Assembly: GCF_000143415.4 (NCBI RefSeq)
Contig: NW_003314268.1
Coordinates: forward strand, 3,051,502-3,115,501
Source of the DNA: Selaginella moellendorffii
Lineage: Eukaryota; Streptophyta; Lycopodiopsida; Selaginellales; Selaginellaceae
DNA length: 64,000 nucleotides
Direction: 5' to 3'
Position 1 is the first letter of the stretch. The number at the start of each line of letters is the position of its first letter. Positions 45,183-57,547 of the stretch are shown one piece after another. Below the pieces are notes generated by a model, which was not told the origin of the DNA, searched no databases, and worked only from the letters and a program-made list of their open reading frames with translations. The position numbers were made by a program, and so were the translations under genes.

Positions 45183-47075
45183 GAGGATACGAGCGGGATT
45201 GAAGTTTCCGCGGTTGCCGAGTTGTTTCCAGAAGACTTAGCACTCTATAAAATCCTCTTTTTGATGAGGAGTTGTGGTAAGTCGGAATTTCATGTTTTAA
45301 AGCTATCCTCTTATTCTTCTCTTCGCTCTTGAACTTCGACATTGTGAGGCTTTTTCCAGTATGGGCACTCGTGTCGCAGATGATAGATGCTATCTCGTAG
45401 CACACTATACGAGCGTGTGGTCGTACCTGTGGCCTCACATCTCGCATTCTTTGGACGTCGGGAGTGTGAACTTGGATTGGAGGGCGAGATTTTCTCTGTT
45501 TATGCTCTGGAGCGTGAGGTCTGTCTCTCAACCGCTGAAGCACTTTGGAAGATGGGTGGAGAAGGCAATTAACCTTTGTGCATCCAATGGAGGAATTCTC
45601 AGGACCTTGTATACTCTTTCGATGGATCCACAAGGTAACTAGAATTGATTTCACGGTTTTGACTTTTGTTTGTGTGCTGTTCTTCCAGCGCTTGTTGATC
45701 CTTCCGAGGATTCGGAGAGCTACCTAACTTTCAACGGCCACATGGAACCAAGAATCAGCCTCCTCCAAGCCCCTTCGTCTCAGCGTCTGTGTCTTTCATG
45801 TCCAGACTCCAAAGCGGTAGCAGATGTTTGTGCTATGGCGTCTAAGGTTGCGTATGAGAACCCGAAGTTCATCGAATTTGTCGTGAATCAGAATTGGAAG
45901 GTAAGTCCAAGCCTTGCACAACCTCTGGCTCCATCAGCTTCTCCTTCGCAGATGCATCTACTAGGAACTTACAACTGTTGGAACGGTAAGAGGTCGCTAT
46001 CCAGTTTCATCTGACGTTGCCCTCACCCTTTCATGCTACAGAGTTTCAGAAAAAAAACTCGACTCAAGCATTCATCTTCGCGGACCGGGAAACTGACGCC
46101 GGAGCCATCGTTCTTGCCTTCCGGGGAACGGAAGCCTTCAATGCATACGACTGGTGCACAGACTTGGATTTCTCCTGGTACGAGCTCCCGCAGCTCGGCC
46201 GTGTCCATCTCGGATTCCTCGAAGCACTGGGGCTGGGCGACAGGAACAGGATGCAAAGCTTCCAGAGGTTGAAGCAGAACATCTACGAGAACTCGAGGAC
46301 TCCGTTGCCACAGAGTCCAACATCTGTATTACCCGACTTTGTCCTCAGCGATGAGACGAAGCTGCTCGCATACGACCACATCAGTGCGGAGCTCGTCACC
46401 ATCCTCCGGAAACACAGCACCGGTCACAGCCGCGGCGCTCTGGCGACTCTCTTCACCGCCATGCTCTTCTACAACCGGGAAGAGAATCGAGTTTTTTACA
46501 ACACCGAGGACGACGTTGCCAGGAGGCTCGCGGCGCTCTATACGTTTGGCCAGCCCCGCGTTGGGGACAAGAGCTTTGCGTCCGTCATGGACACCAGCTT
46601 AAACAAGCCAACCATGAGGTACTTTAGAGTTGTCTACAATAACGATATGGTAGCTCGAGTTCCCTTCGACAACTCTCTGTTTGGCTTCAAGCATTTCGGG
46701 AATTGCTGCTACTTCACTTACAACTACACCCTCCAGGTACTTTACTTCGAGACACTGCTCTCTCTGTAGGATCCATATTAACGTTCTGCACAGATCCTTC
46801 CAGACGAGCCATTTCGCAATTTCTTCTCCCCGGTTTACATGGTGCTGTCCCGGCTTTACGCGCTGTTCGAGCTCGTCCAGAGCTTCTTCATGAGCTATAG
46901 ATATGGCGGGGAGTTTAGCGAGACGAGGTTGTCCACTGTGGCAAGGATTGCAGGCTTGCTCGTGCCTGGGATCGCCGGCCACAGCTTGGTGAATTACATC
47001 AACTGCGTCAGGCTGGGGCCCGACCATCTCGATCCGGCGTGCCTGCAAAACACGCAGTGGGATAAATCCCAGTAA
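45183..47075 (+). CDS. OBL1-type class 3 lipase, unit 3 (shortened nucleophile elbow)
   Basis: Exons 45183-45276, 45380-45634, 45689-45900, 45952-45985, 46042-46736 and 46794-47075 join in frame without stops. The protein matches unit 1 except around the active serine. There, 21 bp are lost in two pieces, so the strand before the elbow (RNAKLYI) is missing and GHSLGGAL reads GHSRGAL. FRGTEAF, FGQPRVGD, the Asp in YNNDMVARVPF and the His in AGHSLVNYINC are kept. The formal GxSxG pattern survives as GHSRG, but losing the beta strand that positions it should impair folding or catalysis. The start codon lies upstream and is undetermined. It is either a catalytically dead paralogue or an early pseudogene. 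Confidence 0.8.
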
Positions 47076-47760
<685 letters not shown>

Positions 47761-48640
47761 ATGTCTATACTTTTAGTTCTTTTTATTTTAGTTATACATT
47801 GTAGAATTGTATTTGGTAAAATAGATATATATTGGGGTAAAAATAATTCACTTACTGAGGAAGATATTAATATAATTTTACACAATATAAAAAGACTTGC
47901 ACTAAAATTACATGAATCTCATCTTTATCCAAAAAATTATATTGATAATGATTTAATAGATATTGATGGAAGAGGTGTTGTTATAAGAATTGAACATTTA
48001 ACGAGAAGTACTCCATATTGTTCTACAACTGGAAAACCGGTTTTAAATGATTCTCTCCAAAAATTAATAAATGAAATAATTAGAAAAGTAATAAATGGTT
48101 TATTGCAAGCACTTTCTAGTGAATGTAGAATTGTGTCTAATAATTATCTTATTTGATATATATTAGTAACTCATTGGAAACCCTTAAATTATTTAGAAAA
48201 TATAAATATTGTGTTCAAATATTTTTAAAATTGTGATATTACTTTGACTACTTTAAGTGCTGGTTTCTTTGATCATATTTTATATAAATTTTTATATAAA
48301 AATTTTTATTTTTATATAAATTTTTACAATCCCCAATTCGTATGAATATACTATATATCAAAATGAATTGTAAACTTGCATTTTTCTGGAAAAACTAATT
48401 TATGGGAATCTCAAAATAATGAATATTTTGGAGAGTGTTTTTTAGATCTGCAAAATGATGGAAATTTAGTGTTTTACACTTATAAATTAAATGTATTATG
48501 GTCTCCCAATATTGTTATGAGAAACCAAACTGTTTACTTTTAACTTATATTACAGTTGAAGATAATTGTAAACTGGTGAGTTACTTGACAACATATCCAA
48601 GCAGAGTGGACATTAGATTATTCTAAACATATTGGCTGCT
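47761..48640 (+). pseudogene. secreted bulb-type lectin-like gene, broken, unit 3
   Basis: It opens with the intact signal peptide and 131 codons matching unit 2, then stops at a TGA (48154-48156) where unit 2 has CGA (Arg). Later there are further indels (loss of bases around 48227, 48387 and 48512, and the AT-rich duplication near 48295 also seen in unit 1). The TGA shared with unit 1 suggests that these two copies are closer to each other here, or that unit 2 is ancestral. Confidence 0.85.
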
Positions 48641-48899
48641 TAAGCTAGAATTGTCTTACTGAATAGAAAATAATTTGCTCTTCAAAATGCAATAATATTT
48701 ACAAGAATTGAAGAATCGTCCTCTTCATTCCTCTTTACCTTCAGAACTAGCAGCCAAGGGGGACATAACTAGAAATCATGTGGGCTTGCCTGCGCTGGTT
48801 TGAATCCAACCTTGATTTTCTTCATTTTCTTTTAATCACCTTACTTTGTTTATGCATTTTGTGCAAGTAAAACACACAAAAGTAAAGAGACCAAAGTAA

Positions 48900-49628
48900 C
48901 TAGTCCACATCGTCCTTAATTTCTTCATCATCTTCAAACACTTTGTCATTCCCCCTGGCGTCGTCCATCAAATCATCCCGCGTCTCCTCGCTATCTTCCT
49001 GGATCTTGTGCTTGATTATCACTTTCCTCCCCACCAAGTTTGTCTCCACCACCGCCACCTCTTGTATCCTCATCATGCCACTCGATGTTCGTCCTCCTCC
49101 TCCTGCTGCCACTGTCTTCTTTCTCTTGGCTTGCAGCACTGCTGTGGATGCCGGCCTTGAATTTCCTCCTCCTCCTCCCAGCCTCATCTTTCCCTTCCTG
49201 GGCCCCTGGACCAAATGCTCTGGATCACTGCCATCGCTAAACTCATCACTGCCATTGTGCTCCACCATCTCCTTCTTGACATGCCCCCTCTTGAGATGGA
49301 GGTTGAGCTTGTAATTGTAGAAGTAGTGCTTGTCACAACCTTTGTAAGGGCACGTGAATGGTTGACTGCTGCCGGTTGCTGCTGCTGGTTAGAGAAAATC
49401 CAGGAAGGGACTTGATGTATGCTCATTCTCTTCTGAACAATGGATACAATCTAAGCAGCATCTGAAGAATTTCGGGATGTACAAATGGTGAGACACAAGT
49501 GATGGGACAACGACGATGATGGTGACAATGGCTTACCTTCTTCTCTAAAGGAAACAGAAGGGAGGAAAAAATCCACCAACATCAAGTCTTCGTTGTTTTT
49601 GCAAGTGCAGTGCAAGTTCTAGTGGCAT
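48900..49628 (-). CDS. YY1-like single C2H2 zinc-finger protein, unit 3
   Basis: On the minus strand the finger reads QPFTCPYKGCDKHYFYNYKL followed by NLHLKRGHVKKEM, with both Cys and both His present (C-x4-C-x12-H-x4-H). Behind it come FSDGSDPEHLVQGPRKGKMR, a Gly-rich linker, RAKRKK-like basic residues (QAKRKKTV) and an acidic tail ending FEDDEEIKDDVD at the TAG 48900-48902. This is the longest undamaged C-terminus of the three copies. The N-terminal exon should start at 49628 (MPLEL-like) by analogy with unit 2, but exon joining is not proven. It resembles the end of plant YY1; a full YY1 has more fingers, so this is a truncated relative at best. Confidence 0.5.
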
Positions 49629-49659
49629 TTTGCTCAACCAATGTGACGATCTAACTTGC

Positions 49660-49936
49660 TTAAGGTGCTTGATTCATATTCTCTTTAATGGGTTTAATGA
49701 AAACTAAACCAAATAAAGGGAGAGAACCACCATAAATGGTTTAAAATGTCTCTAAGTTGGAGAGACTATGCTCTTTAGAAGATGGACAAGGTATAGTGAG
49801 CCTTTAGTGTGAAACTATTGACAAATATTGGTTAGGTATTAAGAATGAAAAAAATTGGTAATCCATGATGAGTTTACTTTATAAAATGTTTTATCATTCA
49901 ATAAGAACATCAAACTTTGTATATAGGTGGTGGAGT
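49660..49936 (+). mobile_element. 3' internal fragment of A-family LTR element, unit 3
   Basis: It is equivalent to 6026-6325, with the AAACCAAATAAAGG block and a GGTGGTGGAG tract before the LTR. Confidence 0.65.
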
Positions 49937-50006
49937 TGTGAGACACAAATCTCTAATCCCCAAAGTTAGACAGAAAGGGTGCCATATGGTAGTGGTTGAA
50001 GCAATA

Positions 50007-51673
50007 TGTAAGCGACTAAATTTTCCATTCTACTTTAGTCACTTAACCACACCTTTGACCACTTGGGGGAGTCTCATTCACAACCTCCTTAAGTCCAATT
50101 CAGGACTTGGGACTTGCTAGTCCCGAGGATGGCATCTATGCCACTCATCCTTTGCACTTAGTCCAAGTGCTCCACGTGTCCAGTCCCAAGACTGACACCC
50201 AAAGGTACCACTGACATATCGGCCCGTTACGCTAAGGCCATACCCATTCATCTTTGCCGCACTAGTGGTCTAATACCACTTGCATCACAATCCTGTCTCT
50301 CCAAGAGTGGGCCATTCGTTCACAAGTGGTCAACCCAGATCCACTCCTTAGCATCTTTAGGATGCCCACCGACATGGGGAATAGCCTTCCCCAATATCCC
50401 TTTGTCAATTCCTACCAAGTCCCTTTTCTGTCCATGGCCATGTTCACCGACACTGCCACTAGATCAAGGCCCACAGGCCCGACCACTAGGTCCCATGGTC
50501 CTCTGGGACTTCCTCACCATGTGACTGTATCCTTAGTCACTACACTAGAGGACTGCTCTTCCTCCTTTCCCCCATTTGGGACTCCGGGGCAACGTTTCGG
50601 AACACCGTGGGCCTACGCGAGCCCCGTGGGTACTCTCCCCACCTTCCTCCTTTAGGTGCTCTAGCCATGGGCTTAGAGGAGGTTCCGTTGAGCCACGCCT
50701 GGTATCTAAGTAGGTAGTGCCACCCACACTTGGACTGGGAGCATCGGCCAGTCGATCTCCCGGGGGAACTAGAGCCAGCTCTTGAACACTTGACCAAGCT
50801 ACCCCGCTTGTCGGTCTGTATTCACTCTAGTCTTGGACTTCCCAGTGGTCAGTTCATCACCCAACACTGAGTCCGGCCTTTCTGGGCCAAACTGGACTTT
50901 CTTGGCCAAACTGGCTCCACTACAGTCCTCCCCCTTACTATACTTTTGGAGCTCACCAAACCCCCCAGGGTCTGGGAGACGAACGCTTTGGGCTTTCACC
51001 CTCTCAGACTTGAACTCAGACTTGGACTTGAACTTGGACTCAGACTCGGACTCGGACTCGGACTCAAACTCGGACTTGGGCTCGGGCTGGGTCTCGGCCT
51101 CGGTCTCGGTCTTGGTCTCGGTCCCAGTCTCGGTTTCGGTCTCAGTCTCAATCCCGGTCTCGGTCTCGACCTTAGACTCCATCTCGGGTCCTTCTCGGAC
51201 TCCATCTCAGATTCCATCTCGGGTCCATCTCGGACTCCATCTCAGTCCATCTCGGACTCCATCTCGGACTCCGTCTCGGTCCATCTCGGACTCCATCTTG
51301 GACTCTGTCTCGGTCCATCTCGGACTCCATCTCGGACTCCACCTCGGACTCCATCTCGGACTCCACCTCGGACTCCATCTCGGACTCCGTCTTGGTCCAT
51401 CTCGGACTCCATCTCGGACTCCAACTCAGGTCCATCTCGGACACTTCCATGTGTCATGTGTTGGTCCTTTTGGGTCCCTTTTTGGAGCCTCGCTTATTGC
51501 TCGCTTCGTGCTTGTTCCTCGAGCACTTTGTTGGGAGTTCCACTCCCGCTCTCGACCTTTTAAGTCGGAGCTTTTAGTCCAAACGTGTCACGCTCGTTTG
51601 GCTTTCGCTTCGACCACTACCACGTGGCACCCTTCCGGCTCCACTTTAGGGCCTAGGGATTTTGTGTCTCACA
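50007..51673 (-). mobile_element. element A2 3' LTR
   Basis: It begins TGTAAGCGACTAAATTTTCC (plus view) and ends TCTCACA. It contains hexamers (~51005-51170) and 12-mers (~51175-51440). Confidence 0.85.
51005..51440 (-). repeat. hexamer and 12-mer minisatellite in A2 3' LTR
   Basis: CTCGGA/CTTGGA hexamers are followed by GACTCCATCTCG and GTCCATCTCG units. Confidence 0.9.
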
Positions 51674-54442
51674 ACTCCACCACCCATAGACGAAGTTCGA
51701 TGTCCTCATCGAATGGTAAACCCTTTTATAAAGTAACACCCGTAGGTATTACCATTTCCATCTTTGGCACCCAACCAATATTTGTCTATGGTTTGACCCC
51801 GAAGGCTCACCATGCCTTGTCCATCCTCTAAGGAGCATAGTCTCTCCAACCTAGAGACTCATTTGACCACCTAGGGTGGTTTGCTCCCTTTTATTGGTTC
51901 AGTTCTCACTAAACTTGTTAGAGACACCCTCTCTAACTCAATTCCACTACTCATTCTCGAGTAGTCTCAGATTCCATGAACATAACCTTGGCACTTGGAA
52001 CTTTTAATTTTGACTTCTCAGAGTTAATTTCCTAGGTGTCTCCGACACCTTACGTTGCACATGGTGCAACTCCACTTCCTTATCCTAGGAAGTTCTTTAC
52101 TTGAGGGTACCATCATCCTCTCTTCGATATCGTGCCACCTTTGGCACTAAGTTCCAGTTATCATAATTGGTGCTAGGGCTACCCACGGCCCTATTATTTG
52201 GCTACTTTACCGCTCCCCCCTTTGAAGCATCCACTTTTGCCAAATCGGAGCAATTGGGAATCCACCCTTGGGGAAACATTGCCTTTCCCACAATCCGTTA
52301 GCACCCAACACATTAGTGTTCTTGGCCTAACTTTGCCATTTGGATTCTTTCTCATGATTCCTATGGCTCTTTTCTTAGCCACTAGTCTTTTGCTAGGTCC
52401 AGAGTGTGTTCACCCCTAGTACGTCTCTTTAACATTTTCTACTGTAGGCTCTATCCACGGCCCAGCTTTTGAGACCCTCCCTTGGATCTCTTATAGAGAC
52501 TACTATCCTCGGAGTTGCTATGCCATAGCATTGACATGGCTCATTTCCCTTAGGTGTTCTTCCCACTTGGTCCCTTTGACCAAGCCACACCATTACTAAT
52601 AGTTCAAATCAACACTTTGAACTAGGAATCATATTCCTTAACCCAAACAAAGACCTTGTCCTTGTTTAGCCACAAGATCATCTAGTGATCTCATCTTGAC
52701 CCCTTAATAGATCTACCAATAGGAACTAAGTCTTCCAGACCCTTCTAAGTTGTTGACTATGACCCCGGGGGCATCCCCCACACTTGGCGGTGCACCCAAG
52801 CCAGCCCTTCTGGCCAGGGATCCATAGCAACTAAGACTTGAGTGTCCCCATCTCATTCACCACGTCCTTGGTGCCCTTTGCACCAAAGTGTTCAAGTTAG
52901 ATATGCCGGGCTTTCACTCTAAGCAATCTAACCATGCATCACGACTCCGAGGCATCCCTTGCTTGGCGGTATGCCCAAACCAGTCTCCTCACTGAGAGTC
53001 CATGACCACCGAAATATGAGTGTCCTCATATTCCAAACCATCACCACGCCCTAGTGATTTGGCCCAAGCATTAGAGGGTTGGGACTCGAACCCAACCTTT
53101 GTATATGCATCTACGGACGGCATCACCCTAGATGCCTGGTGTAACTCCCTATACCGGTGCACCAACTTATACTTAAAGCGCGTTATAGATCACAGATTAG
53201 GAATCTAGTTCCTCCACACTGTCAAGTCCTCTCACTTGACATGTCTGTGATCATGCATAGACTCCTCCATGCTTGGCCCCATGGCCCACCCTTTTGAAGT
53301 TATCACCTTCAACTAGGGTATTTGTTCCCCCGTCTTACCAATCTCGCTTGGCAAGTCCTCCGACCACCGTAACATAGTTCCTGCATAAACGTGAAAGTCT
53401 TTGACCATCGACTTTCGTTCAACCTTGGACAACCTGTCTTCGCAACCTTGGACATTTGGATAGGACCTTCTATCCATCATTCGCTAGGGACTTAGTCCCT
53501 TGGGCTTTATTTATTGCCCTCGCGACATCAAACACCACCTCCTGGTGTCCTAGAGTGTTTTCGTGTCCCAAATGATAGCCTGTTTGACAATGAGTATTCC
53601 CTTTTATGACATTGATTTACTATATCGCAACATAAGAAATTTATCCCTCGTAAGGGTATATCTAACTTCCTTATGCCATTAAAAAGTCTTGGGTAGCTAC
53701 CTTTTACTAGTTTAACCAATTATCTTGCACCTTTTGCTTAGTTGCCTTATAATTGTCAAGTCCTACAACTCATTGTTGGTGCTTCCACACCTCCATCATT
53801 GTTTTGGTCACCACACTCTACCATATGCCTTCCAGCTTAGGCTATGCCATTCCCATTTCCGTTGGGATTCCCTTAGCAAAGGGTTTTTATAAACCCACCA
53901 ACATAACCTCAAAGTATCACACCTTGGCACATTTGGTGTCTCCACACCATTGGCCCCATAAGCCTATCTTTATGACACTACTTATTAGTGTCTAGGTCTT
54001 TGCCAAGACCAATATAGTTTTGCCTCATGCTAACTATCCGTTAGCACCGCACCATAATGTTTGTCCCCAACTCTGGGCCAAAGTTGCTTTCTTCTGGGAA
54101 TATCTTTCCCACAACTTTAGTATGGCACATTCTGCCATCAATGAGATATCTCCTGTTCTCATACTTGGATCTTATGATCCTCCCCATACCTCATGGGGCG
54201 CCATACACCTCAATTTAAATGCTTCAACCAATCCTTTAGGAGCGTTCCCTGACCCCACTTGAGTCATCCAGCATTTTTGGACTTCGCTAAACTAACGACC
54301 CATAAGGTCTTATTTTTGAGGTGCCAGCTCACTCGAATACAATTTCATGTATTCATGTCCTACTCATAAGGACCATCTTGCAAATGTTACTCCAACACTT
54401 CATTATTTCCCGTTCTCTATGGGTTGCCTTTTGCCCCTTAGG

Positions 54443-54450
54443 ACTATCCG
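54443..54450. repeat. 8-bp target-site duplication of hAT element, left
   Basis: ACTATCCG is repeated exactly at 56989-56996. The sequence across the two flanks (TTAGG ACTATCCG TCCCTATGATGAG) resembles the uninterrupted region of element A near 28350-28372. Confidence 0.95.
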
Positions 54451-56988
54451 CATAGTTACGAACACGAACACGGAACACGAACACAAGCCTCAGATTTCAG
54501 GAACCCGAACATGGAACACGATCACGGCCCACGATGGCTCACGAATATTCTACTGAATATTCTAAGATTATGTTATTTAAAAATTATATTCTATTTCTTA
54601 TTATATTATTATAGGAATATGCTATATTTTATTATATTATTCTTAATATTTTTATTTGCACATAAACTACTTCACACTTTTAAACTACTCAAATATCCTG
54701 CATCTCATCGTCATCTTCAACCTCATGATCTTCGACCTCACGATCTTCGACATCATCTCCATCTTCCTCTTCCTGTCCTGACTCAAGCTCGTCTTCAGGA
54801 TGAGGAACTGTCTCCAGGACTTTGTAGCTTACAAACTTGTCGTAATCACGATCATTTTTGCAGGTTAACAACCTGGTGTTGCAAGCCACAAAAACCAGAT
54901 CCGCTGTCCTGTCCATGGTAAGTCTGTTCCTCTTTTTTGAAGAAACATGCTCGAAAGTACTGAACAATCTCTCCACCGAGGACGACGAGCATGCCTGACT
55001 TAGAACTCGAATGGCCAACTTCTGAAGAGCTGGAGTTTCATAACCATAGTCCTCCCACCAACGTACAACTCCCCTCTTAGTGCGATCAGCCTTAGCATCA
55101 TATGAGTTGAAAATGCCTCCTATCCTCCGGTAAGTTAAAAGCTCATCACGTATCACATCCCTCTCATTGGATGTAAACATGGCCAGCAGATAAGCATTCC
55201 AGTCCTTCATGACCTCTCTGTTAGCATGCTTTTCATACTCCTGAAACTCAGGGTCCAACATGTACGCCACCGAGTGCATGAGCAAGTGATACTCATGCCA
55301 CCTATTAGACATGATCTGATGAAGTTCCCTGTACCTGCCATAATCCGACTGTCCTTCCTCTAAACTTGCATCCAACCTGTTCATGCACTCATATATCTTT
55401 CCAATCGCAGGTATATCACCGTCCACAACACGAAGAAGCAGCATAACATCCTTGGACACCTCTAGCATGTCCTTAACCTGTTGCCAGAAACTGTCATCAA
55501 AAACCGTTGCATAACTATCCCTTCCTGCTCTCGACTTCGACTCAGGCCTTGCTCTGTACGCAGGGCATATGAACATCTGTTGTAAAGCTTCTCGGAGCTC
55601 CACCAGCCTCTCCATCATAATGAAGTTGTAGCCGAACCTGGTATCACAATAACGCAGCAATCGCTTGTGAGTAAACTCCGCCAGCAGTGCCACTATATGA
55701 GAGTGGTTTCTAACGAAGATCACCAAAGACTTTCCATGCTCCAGAAGTGTTGCCATCCATGGAAGTACACCGAAGTCTTTCAAGGCATTGTTCAAGCAAT
55801 GGGCAAAACATGCTGCCCATTGAATTTTCGGGTACCTCTGTTGCAAAAGTGCTGCTGCTGCTCTGTTTGCATTTTCCCCATCGGTCACAACCATGACAAC
55901 GTTCTCTGCACCTACAATGTTAATGCCTTCTTCCCAGCAGCGCAGGGTATTTTCAGCTGTTTTTCCTGTTAAGGAAATGTCGATAGCCTTCAAAAAAGCT
56001 CCTCGTCCTTGACTATATGCCACAAGCCCCATGATATGCCGATTCGTCCTATCTGCCCACCCGTCTGCGCATATGGTTGCACCCCTCTGCTCCCACTGCT
56101 TCCTCAAGGATGCCATCTCAATGTCAATGAATCGTTTCTCTTTCACCAAAAGCTTATCCCGGAGATCATCATATTTTGGTGGTGCATAAGGCACACCATG
56201 CCTGGCAACTTCCTGTATCATGTTGAGGAAGTAAGGTGACCGAGCCTTGACAAATGGAATGTGTTCATTCCAGAAAAATCTTCCAATAGCCACATCAACT
56301 CAGTTCTTCCGCTCAGGATCCATCGAATCAACAATATGGACTTGACTCTGTTTGCTAAAAAACAGGGAACTGCAGCCACTTCCACTTGACTGGGATGATA
56401 CCACCAGTGGAAATCCTTGGACATTGCCATCCATTCTCATAGAAGCACCACCAGATTCATTCGGCCGTTTCTTCCCCCTTGCCCCTTTCTCGGAATCAAT
56501 AACCTTTTGCATATTGAGTAGATCCGCTTTCTTGTTACCTGGGATGAGAGGACAACTCACAATATCCTTGCTGCCTGGGCCTTCTCCTAACAGATGAGCT
56601 CACACACGATCAACACCACTCAGTTTGTTCACCATTGGGCAGTATTTGCATGACCATAATTTGTGGCCATGCCCCCTGCTCTCAAGAACACTTACCTCAT
56701 CCCACCATCGCGAAGAAGGATGCTTTCGCAGTATGCTGGATTGCTGCACCATGCTTGTTTGCCTTGGATTGCTGCTGCTGTGCCCTAAAATGGTGTGCCC
56801 TAAAATGGTGTGCCCTGGCTGCCGTGCGCCCTAAAACCAGAATATTCCGCGCGAGAATATTTTGAACAGTGGTCCGTGTTACTAACACGGACCACTGTTC
56901 ATGAACACGGCCGTGGGAACACGACCCATGGCCGTGTTTGTGAAACACGGTGAACACGGCCGGGATCCCGGCCGTGTTCGTAACACGG
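54451..56988 (-). mobile_element. hAT DNA transposon (2538 bp)
   Basis: Its termini are C(A/C)(T/G)(A/T)GTTACGAACACG: the left reads CATAGTTACGAACACG and the right, reverse-complemented, CCGTGTTACGAACACG. There is an exact 8-bp target duplication, the length typical of hAT elements. Subterminal regions are packed with CCGTGTT/AACACGG words and palindromes (56869-56988). It carries one transposase gene on the minus strand and sits inside element A2. Confidence 0.95.
54689..56690 (-). pseudogene. hAT transposase with BED finger, acidic tail and two in-frame TGA codons
   Basis: This enzyme would cut and paste the element using an RNase H-like fold. Reading leftward: a BED zinc finger (HKLWSCKYC ... 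AHLL ... SCPLIP), a linker, then a 534-codon frame from 56293 with the DUF659-like core ICADGWADRTNRHIMG (first Asp) and VVTDGENANRAAA (second Asp), a long helical insertion, and the C-terminal hAT dimerisation block SSSSVERLFSTFEHVSSKKR with the expected Glu. It ends in an Asp/Glu-rich tail (stop at 54689-54691). A TGA after SGVDRV in the BED finger and another at 56300-56302 (PERKN*VDVAIG) interrupt an otherwise continuous frame. The element is recently dead rather than anciently degraded. Confidence 0.9.
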
Positions 56989-56996
56989 ACTATCCG
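56989..56996. repeat. 8-bp target-site duplication of hAT element, right
   Basis: ACTATCCG is identical to 54443-54450. Confidence 0.95.
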
Positions 56997-57532
56997 TCCC
57001 TATGATGAGAATGCCGACTCATCCTTTGAGCACACCCTCAACTCCTTGGGTTCGTTCCAGCATTTATAAAAGGTAGGCTGCCCCAGCTACCATTTCGAGG
57101 GCTCTTGCCCTCATCCGTACTTGACCTCTCATGGTTATTATTTCCGGTCTCAAATTCATGAGCACCAGCCTCAACTATGTGCGGATTATCTTGTGACTTC
57201 TTTATTATTTTGGAGTCTGCATTTTTCCCGTGATCCCAACTATAGTTGTTTACCACAACTACCTTAGCTAGTTTGCTGAGTCAAACGCTCATCCAGATCA
57301 CATCCTCAACTCTTTGAGGGAAATCTTATACCGTTCCCAAGATCCCGAAGTCATTCCCTTACTAGCCCTTTTCTATCCACCATATCGCTCACAAGTTCAC
57401 ACATGAACTTGAGTGGAGAGCCATGTCCTCTCGACGTGCTACTCCTCGAGGATAGGTCCATATCTAGGACCTTCCAATTCCAATACAAGTGGTGATATAC
57501 TTGGCCACCAATAAGAGTTGGACTAAGGAACA

Positions 57533-57544
57533 ACTCCGATACCA
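57533..57544 (-). promoter_or_regulatory. primer-binding site of element A2
   Basis: The minus strand reads TGGTATCGGAGT, three bases inside the 5' LTR end. It is the same initiator tRNA-Met type as in element A. Confidence 0.85.
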
Positions 57545-57547
57545 AGT

